Positions 5,342 to 8,566 of a stretch of DNA of 8,566 nt are shown here, piece by piece (the first letter of the stretch is position 1; every line of letters starts with the position of its first letter). The notes beneath the pieces are model-generated. The model saw nothing but the letters and a program-made list of their open reading frames with translations. It made no database searches and had not been told where the DNA came from. The translations under genes were made by a program, and so were the position numbers. Origin of the DNA: JBFHRB01 sp041591915 (lineage in GTDB: Bacteria > Actinomycetota > Nitriliruptoria > Nitriliruptorales > Nitriliruptoraceae); NCBI GenBank assembly GCA_041591915.1, contig JBFHRB010000145.1, positions 1 to 8,566 of the forward strand, given 5' to 3'.

Positions 5342-7008
5342 GACAGCTCGGCCAGATCCTCGTCGAGGAAGGCCTGATCTCCCAGGCCATCCTCGACGCG
5401 GCGCAGGACGAGCAACAGCGGCTTGGCAAGTCCCTCGGGCGCATCCTGATCGACCAGGGGCACGTGACCGAGCGCGACCTGGTCTCGGCGCTCGCCAAGC
5501 AGATCGGGATGGAGTTCGTCGACCTCTCGGACTTCGAGGTGGACGCCCAGGCGGTCATGGCGATCAGCGACACCATCGCCAAGCGCTACACGGCGATCCC
5601 GATCGCCTACGACGACGGCAAGCTCGTCGTGGCCATGAGCGACCCCGCCAACGTCTTCGCCCTCGACGACATCCGCACCATCACCGGGCTCGACGTGAAG
5701 CCGGTGGTCGCGACGCGCGACGACATCATCGCGGCGATCTCCAAGTACAACACGATGACGGACGAGATCGAGGCCATCGCCGACGATCTCGGTGTCGACG
5801 CGGGGATGGAGGGCGAGAGCCTCGCCGACATCAAGGCGGTCACCGAAGAGCCGCCGATCGTCAAGTTCGTGAACCTCCTCATCACCCAGGCGGTGAACGA
5901 CGGCGCCTCCGACATCCACATCGAGCCGGGGGAGCGGGACATCCGCGTCCGCTACCGCGTGGACGGCGTTCTGCACGAGGTGATGCGCTCGCCGAAGTCG
6001 ATCCAGGCCGGCGTGACCTCGCGCCTGAAGATCATGGCCGAGGTCGACATCGCCGAGCGCCGGATCCCGCAGGACGGCCGCATCGGGCTCGTCATCGGCG
6101 GCAAGCCCATCGACCTCCGTGTCTCGACCCTCCCGACGGTGTTCGGGGAGAAGGTCGTGATGCGTATCCTCGACAAGTCCAACGTCATGCTGGAACTCAA
6201 GGACCTCGGGTTCCTCGAGCACAACTTCCAGCGCTTCGAGGCGGCCTACAAGAAGCCGTACGGGATGATCCTCGTGACCGGGCCGACCGGTTCGGGCAAG
6301 TCGACGACGCTCTACGCCACCCTCAACGCGAAGAACAGCCCGGACATCAACATCGTCACCACCGAGGACCCGGTCGAGTACCGGCTCAACGGCATCAACC
6401 AGGTGCAGATGAACCACAAGGCCGGCCTCGACTTCGCTGCGGCCCTGCGGTCGATCCTGCGTCAGGACCCGGACGTGGTGCTCGTGGGTGAGATGCGTGA
6501 CAAGGAGACGTCGCACATCGGCGTCGAGGCCGCCCTCACGGGACACCTCGTGCTCTCCACGCTGCACACGAACGACGCGCCGAGCGCCATCACCCGCCTC
6601 ATCGACATGGGCCTCGAGCCCTTCCTCGTCGGCTCGGCGGTCGACTGCGTGCTCGCCCAGCGTCTGCTGCGGCGCCTGTGCAAGAAGTGCAAGGAGCCCT
6701 ACACCCCAGAGGCGCAGACCCTGCTCGACGCCGGCTACGACCAGCAGACCGTGGACTCCAAGCCAGAGCTCTACCGGGCCGTGGGGTGCAGTTCCTGCGG
6801 CAACACCGGGTACAAGGGCCGCATGGCCGTGCACGAGGTCATGGTGATGTCCGACGAGCTGCTCAAGCTCACCAACGCGCGCGCCTCGGCCGACGACATC
6901 ATGAAGGTCGCGATCGCGGAAGGCATGCGCCCGCTGCGCCAGGACGGCCTGGCCAAGGTGCTGCTGGGACAGACGACGATCGAGGAGGTGGCCCGCGTCG
7001 TCGTCTGA
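5338..7008 (+). CDS. pilB: Type IV pilus extension ATPase PilB (GspE family)
   Basis: PilB is the hexameric cytoplasmic motor ATPase that powers pilus assembly. The 556-residue protein, of normal length, has tandem MshEN/GspE-N repeats (4-26 and 33-55) and the rest of that domain (to about 137). NTD2 follows (about 170-285; GASDIHIEPGERDIRVRYRV at 189-208), then the RecA-like ATPase domain. Walker A is GPTGSGKST (315-323), the Asp box TTEDPVEY (341-348), Walker B DPDVVLVGEMRD (377-388, E385) and the His box TGHLVLSTLHTND (401-413). A zinc tetracysteine (C448, C451, C484, C487), characteristic of PilB/GspE extension motors, is intact. The GTG start overlaps the GTPase stop (GTGA), with GGAGA 7 nt upstream, so its translation is probably coupled to the GTPase. 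pilT follows after 43 nt. The tetracysteine and the retraction-type neighbour make PilB the best call over a generic GspE. Confidence 0.96.
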   Translation: MRQLGQILVEEGLISQAILDAAQDEQQRLGKSLGRILIDQGHVTERDLVSALAKQIGMEFVDLSDFEVDAQAVMAISDTIAKRYTAIPIAYDDGKLVVAMSDPANVFALDDIRTITGLDVKPVVATRDDIIAAISKYNTMTDEIEAIADDLGVDAGMEGESLADIKAVTEEPPIVKFVNLLITQAVNDGASDIHIEPGERDIRVRYRVDGVLHEVMRSPKSIQAGVTSRLKIMAEVDIAERRIPQDGRIGLVIGGKPIDLRVSTLPTVFGEKVVMRILDKSNVMLELKDLGFLEHNFQRFEAAYKKPYGMILVTGPTGSGKSTTLYATLNAKNSPDINIVTTEDPVEYRLNGINQVQMNHKAGLDFAAALRSILRQDPDVVLVGEMRDKETSHIGVEAALTGHLVLSTLHTNDAPSAITRLIDMGLEPFLVGSAVDCVLAQRLLRRLCKKCKEPYTPEAQTLLDAGYDQQTVDSKPELYRAVGCSSCGNTGYKGRMAVHEVMVMSDELLKLTNARASADDIMKVAIAEGMRPLRQDGLAKVLLGQTTIEEVARVVV

Positions 7009-7040
7009 CGCGGCCCTACCCTCGGACAGAAACGAACAAC

Positions 7041-7045
7041 GGAGG
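7041..7045 (+). promoter_or_regulatory. Ribosome binding site of pilT
   Basis: GGAGG lies 6 nt before the ATG at 7052, in the 43-nt gap after pilB. It fixes the start upstream of the N-terminal repeat module and so supports the reading that PilT really carries this extension. Confidence 0.7.
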
Positions 7046-7051
7046 CACCAG

Positions 7052-8566
7052 ATGGCCAAGGGTCTCGGAGAGATCCTCGTCGACCAGGGCGTCATCGACG
7101 GGTCCCAGCTCCAGCAGGCGACCGAGCGGCAGCAGGCGTCGGGCGGGAGCCTCGCCAAGGCGCTGGTCGAACTGGGCTACGCGACGGAGAACGACCTCGT
7201 CAAGGCGCTCGCGACCAAGCTGGGCATGCCCTACGCGGACGTTGACGGCTCGACCATCGACGAGATGGCGGCGTCCATGGTGTCGCGGTCGATCGCGACG
7301 GAGCTGACGGCCCTGCCCGTGCGGTTCGGCCAGGGCGACGAGCTGATCGTCGCGGTCGCCGATCCGAACAACCACGCCGCCAAGGAGAAGATCGAGGCCG
7401 AGACGGGCCTCCCGGTGACGCTGGCGCTCGCGCCCAAGCGCGCCCTCGTGCAGGCGATCCAGCACGTGACCGTCGACGAGCCCGGCGGCATGTCCATGCC
7501 CGAGCCCAGGGCCGCGGCACCGAAGACCACGATGCCCGACATCGGCCCCAAGGTCGGGTCGGAGGAGGCACCGGCGGTCGACCTCGACGAGCTGCTCATG
7601 GCGCTGGTCGAGCGTGGTGGCTCCGACCTCCACCTCACCACCGGGATCCCGCCGACCATCCGCGTCCACGGCGACCTGACGCCGTTGGACGAGTTCCCGA
7701 TGATGACCCCCGACGAGCTGCAGAAGATGATGTACAGCATCATGACGCAGAAGCAGCGGGAGGAGTTCGAGAACCACCTCGAGCTCGACATGTCCTACTC
7801 GGTGCCGGGCAAGAGCCGCTTCCGCGTCAACGTGTTCCAGCAGCGGGACTCCATCGGCGCGGTCATGCGTGTCATCCCGTTCGAGATCCTGCAGCTCGAG
7901 AAGCTCGGCCTCCCCGCCGCGGTCCAGAACTTCGCCTACCTGCCACGCGGGTTCGTGCTGGTCACCGGCCCGACGGGTTCCGGCAAGTCGACCTCGCTGG
8001 CGTCGCTGATCAACATGATCAACGAGAACCGCCCGGTCCACATCATGACCGTCGAGGACCCGATCGAGTTCCTCCACAAGCACAAGCGCTCGGTCATCAA
8101 CCAGCGCGAGGTCGGCACCGACACGTTGAGTTTCAACAACGCGCTGAAGCACGTCCTGCGCCAGGACCCCGACGTCATCCTCGTCGGCGAGATGCGTGAC
8201 CTCGAGACGATCCAGATCGCGCTGACCGCCGCGGAGACCGGCCACCTCGTCTTCGGGACGCTGCACACCCAGGACGCGCCCCAGACCGTGGACCGTGTGA
8301 TCGACGTGTTCCCGCCGCACCAGCAGGAGCAGATCCGCGTCATGCTCGCCGGTGCGCTCAAGGGCGTCGTCTGCCAGACGTTGCTCAAGACGGCGGATGG
8401 CCAGGGGCGGACCGTCGCCACCGAGATCATGATCGCGACGTCCGGCATCCGGAACCTGATCCGCGAGGGCAAGACCCACCAGATCTACTCGGCCATCCAG
8501 GCCGGAGCCGGGGAGGGCATGATCGCGCTCGACCAGTCGCTGGCGGGGCTCGTCAAGGCGGGCACC
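7052..8566 (+). CDS. pilT: Type IV pilus retraction ATPase PilT with N-terminal MshEN-like extension (3' truncated by window)
   Basis: The frame is open from the ATG at 7052 to the window edge (505 residues); by alignment to known PilT only some 10-25 residues are missing. PilT is the hexameric ATPase that depolymerises and retracts pili. The PilT core begins near residue 176 (VDLDELLMALVERGGSDLHL) and has Walker A GPTGSGKST (306-314), Asp box TVEDPIEF (333-340), Walker B RQDPDVILVGEMRDLET (370-386) and His box TGHLVFGTLHT (396-406). The retraction signature is SGIRNLIREGK (464-474), against the usual AIRNLIRE. As expected for PilT, the PilB tetracysteine is absent. In front of the core lie about 140 residues of GspE-N/MshEN type, with repeats at 5-27 and 34-56, and a linker (about 141-173). 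Canonical proteobacterial PilT (about 344 residues) lacks this part. The start is supported by GGAGG 6 nt upstream. Confidence 0.94.
   Translation, partial: MAKGLGEILVDQGVIDGSQLQQATERQQASGGSLAKALVELGYATENDLVKALATKLGMPYADVDGSTIDEMAASMVSRSIATELTALPVRFGQGDELIVAVADPNNHAAKEKIEAETGLPVTLALAPKRALVQAIQHVTVDEPGGMSMPEPRAAAPKTTMPDIGPKVGSEEAPAVDLDELLMALVERGGSDLHLTTGIPPTIRVHGDLTPLDEFPMMTPDELQKMMYSIMTQKQREEFENHLELDMSYSVPGKSRFRVNVFQQRDSIGAVMRVIPFEILQLEKLGLPAAVQNFAYLPRGFVLVTGPTGSGKSTSLASLINMINENRPVHIMTVEDPIEFLHKHKRSVINQREVGTDTLSFNNALKHVLRQDPDVILVGEMRDLETIQIALTAAETGHLVFGTLHTQDAPQTVDRVIDVFPPHQQEQIRVMLAGALKGVVCQTLLKTADGQGRTVATEIMIATSGIRNLIREGKTHQIYSAIQAGAGEGMIALDQSLAGLVKAGT

Noticed and set aside
4969..7158. A 729-codon open frame on the minus strand opposite the GTPase, pilB and the start of pilT
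   Set aside because: It lies antisense to three clearly identified genes. Its translation is rich in Asp, Val, Arg, His and Leu with no recognisable domain, as expected for the complementary frame of GC-rich genes lacking stop codons.
7016..8479. A 487-codon minus-strand frame opposite pilT
   Set aside because: Same shadow composition and no domain or SD; the + strand encodes PilT with all motifs intact.
1..8566. Mobile elements, CRISPR arrays, tRNA genes or phage-like genes
   Set aside because: No transposase, integrase, direct-repeat/spacer pattern, tRNA cloverleaf or phage protein was seen on either strand; the window is almost fully occupied by + strand genes.

Overview
The window is GC-rich, gene-dense DNA with all convincing genes on the + strand. 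G/C-ending codons dominate and four of the eight visible starts are GTG. The order alaS-ruvX-mltG-aroE is typical of Actinobacteria (Mycobacterium tuberculosis has it, ahead of aroC-aroK-aroB). A type IV pilus (T4P) locus after aroE points to a deep-branching or environmental actinobacterial lineage such as Nitriliruptoria, Acidimicrobiia or Thermoleophilia. That lineage call is inference; no rRNA or other decisive marker is present.

Region 1 (2-3072) is a housekeeping block: the 3' end of alaS (alanyl-tRNA synthetase), ruvX (RNase H-fold nuclease), mltG (peptidoglycan glycan-strand terminase) and aroE (shikimate dehydrogenase). These genes overlap or nearly touch (GTGA, 4-nt gap, ATGA), so they look like one translationally coupled transcript.

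Region 2 (3073-3219) is the only sizeable intergenic stretch. It has no ORF that looks real, but it holds several inverted repeats. One of them, possibly an H-type pseudoknot, covers the Shine-Dalgarno (SD) sequence of the next gene.

Region 3 (3220-5341) is a small signalling module: a roadblock/LC7 (MglB/CvnB-like) protein, a DUF4388 protein with GspE-N/MshEN-like repeats and a Pro-Glu linker, and a Ras-like GTPase of the CvnD type. Region 4 (5338 to the end) is the T4P motor pair: pilB (extension ATPase), whose start overlaps the GTPase stop, and pilT (retraction ATPase), truncated by the window edge. This PilT carries an N-terminal MshEN-like extension that the canonical proteobacterial protein lacks.

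The most interesting reading is that a roadblock-GTPase switch is wired into a pilus motor operon. The same 23-residue tandem repeat recurs in the DUF4388 protein, PilB and PilT, so the three could share a ligand, a partner or a mode of regulation. The domains are clear from sequence; the regulatory circuit is inference.
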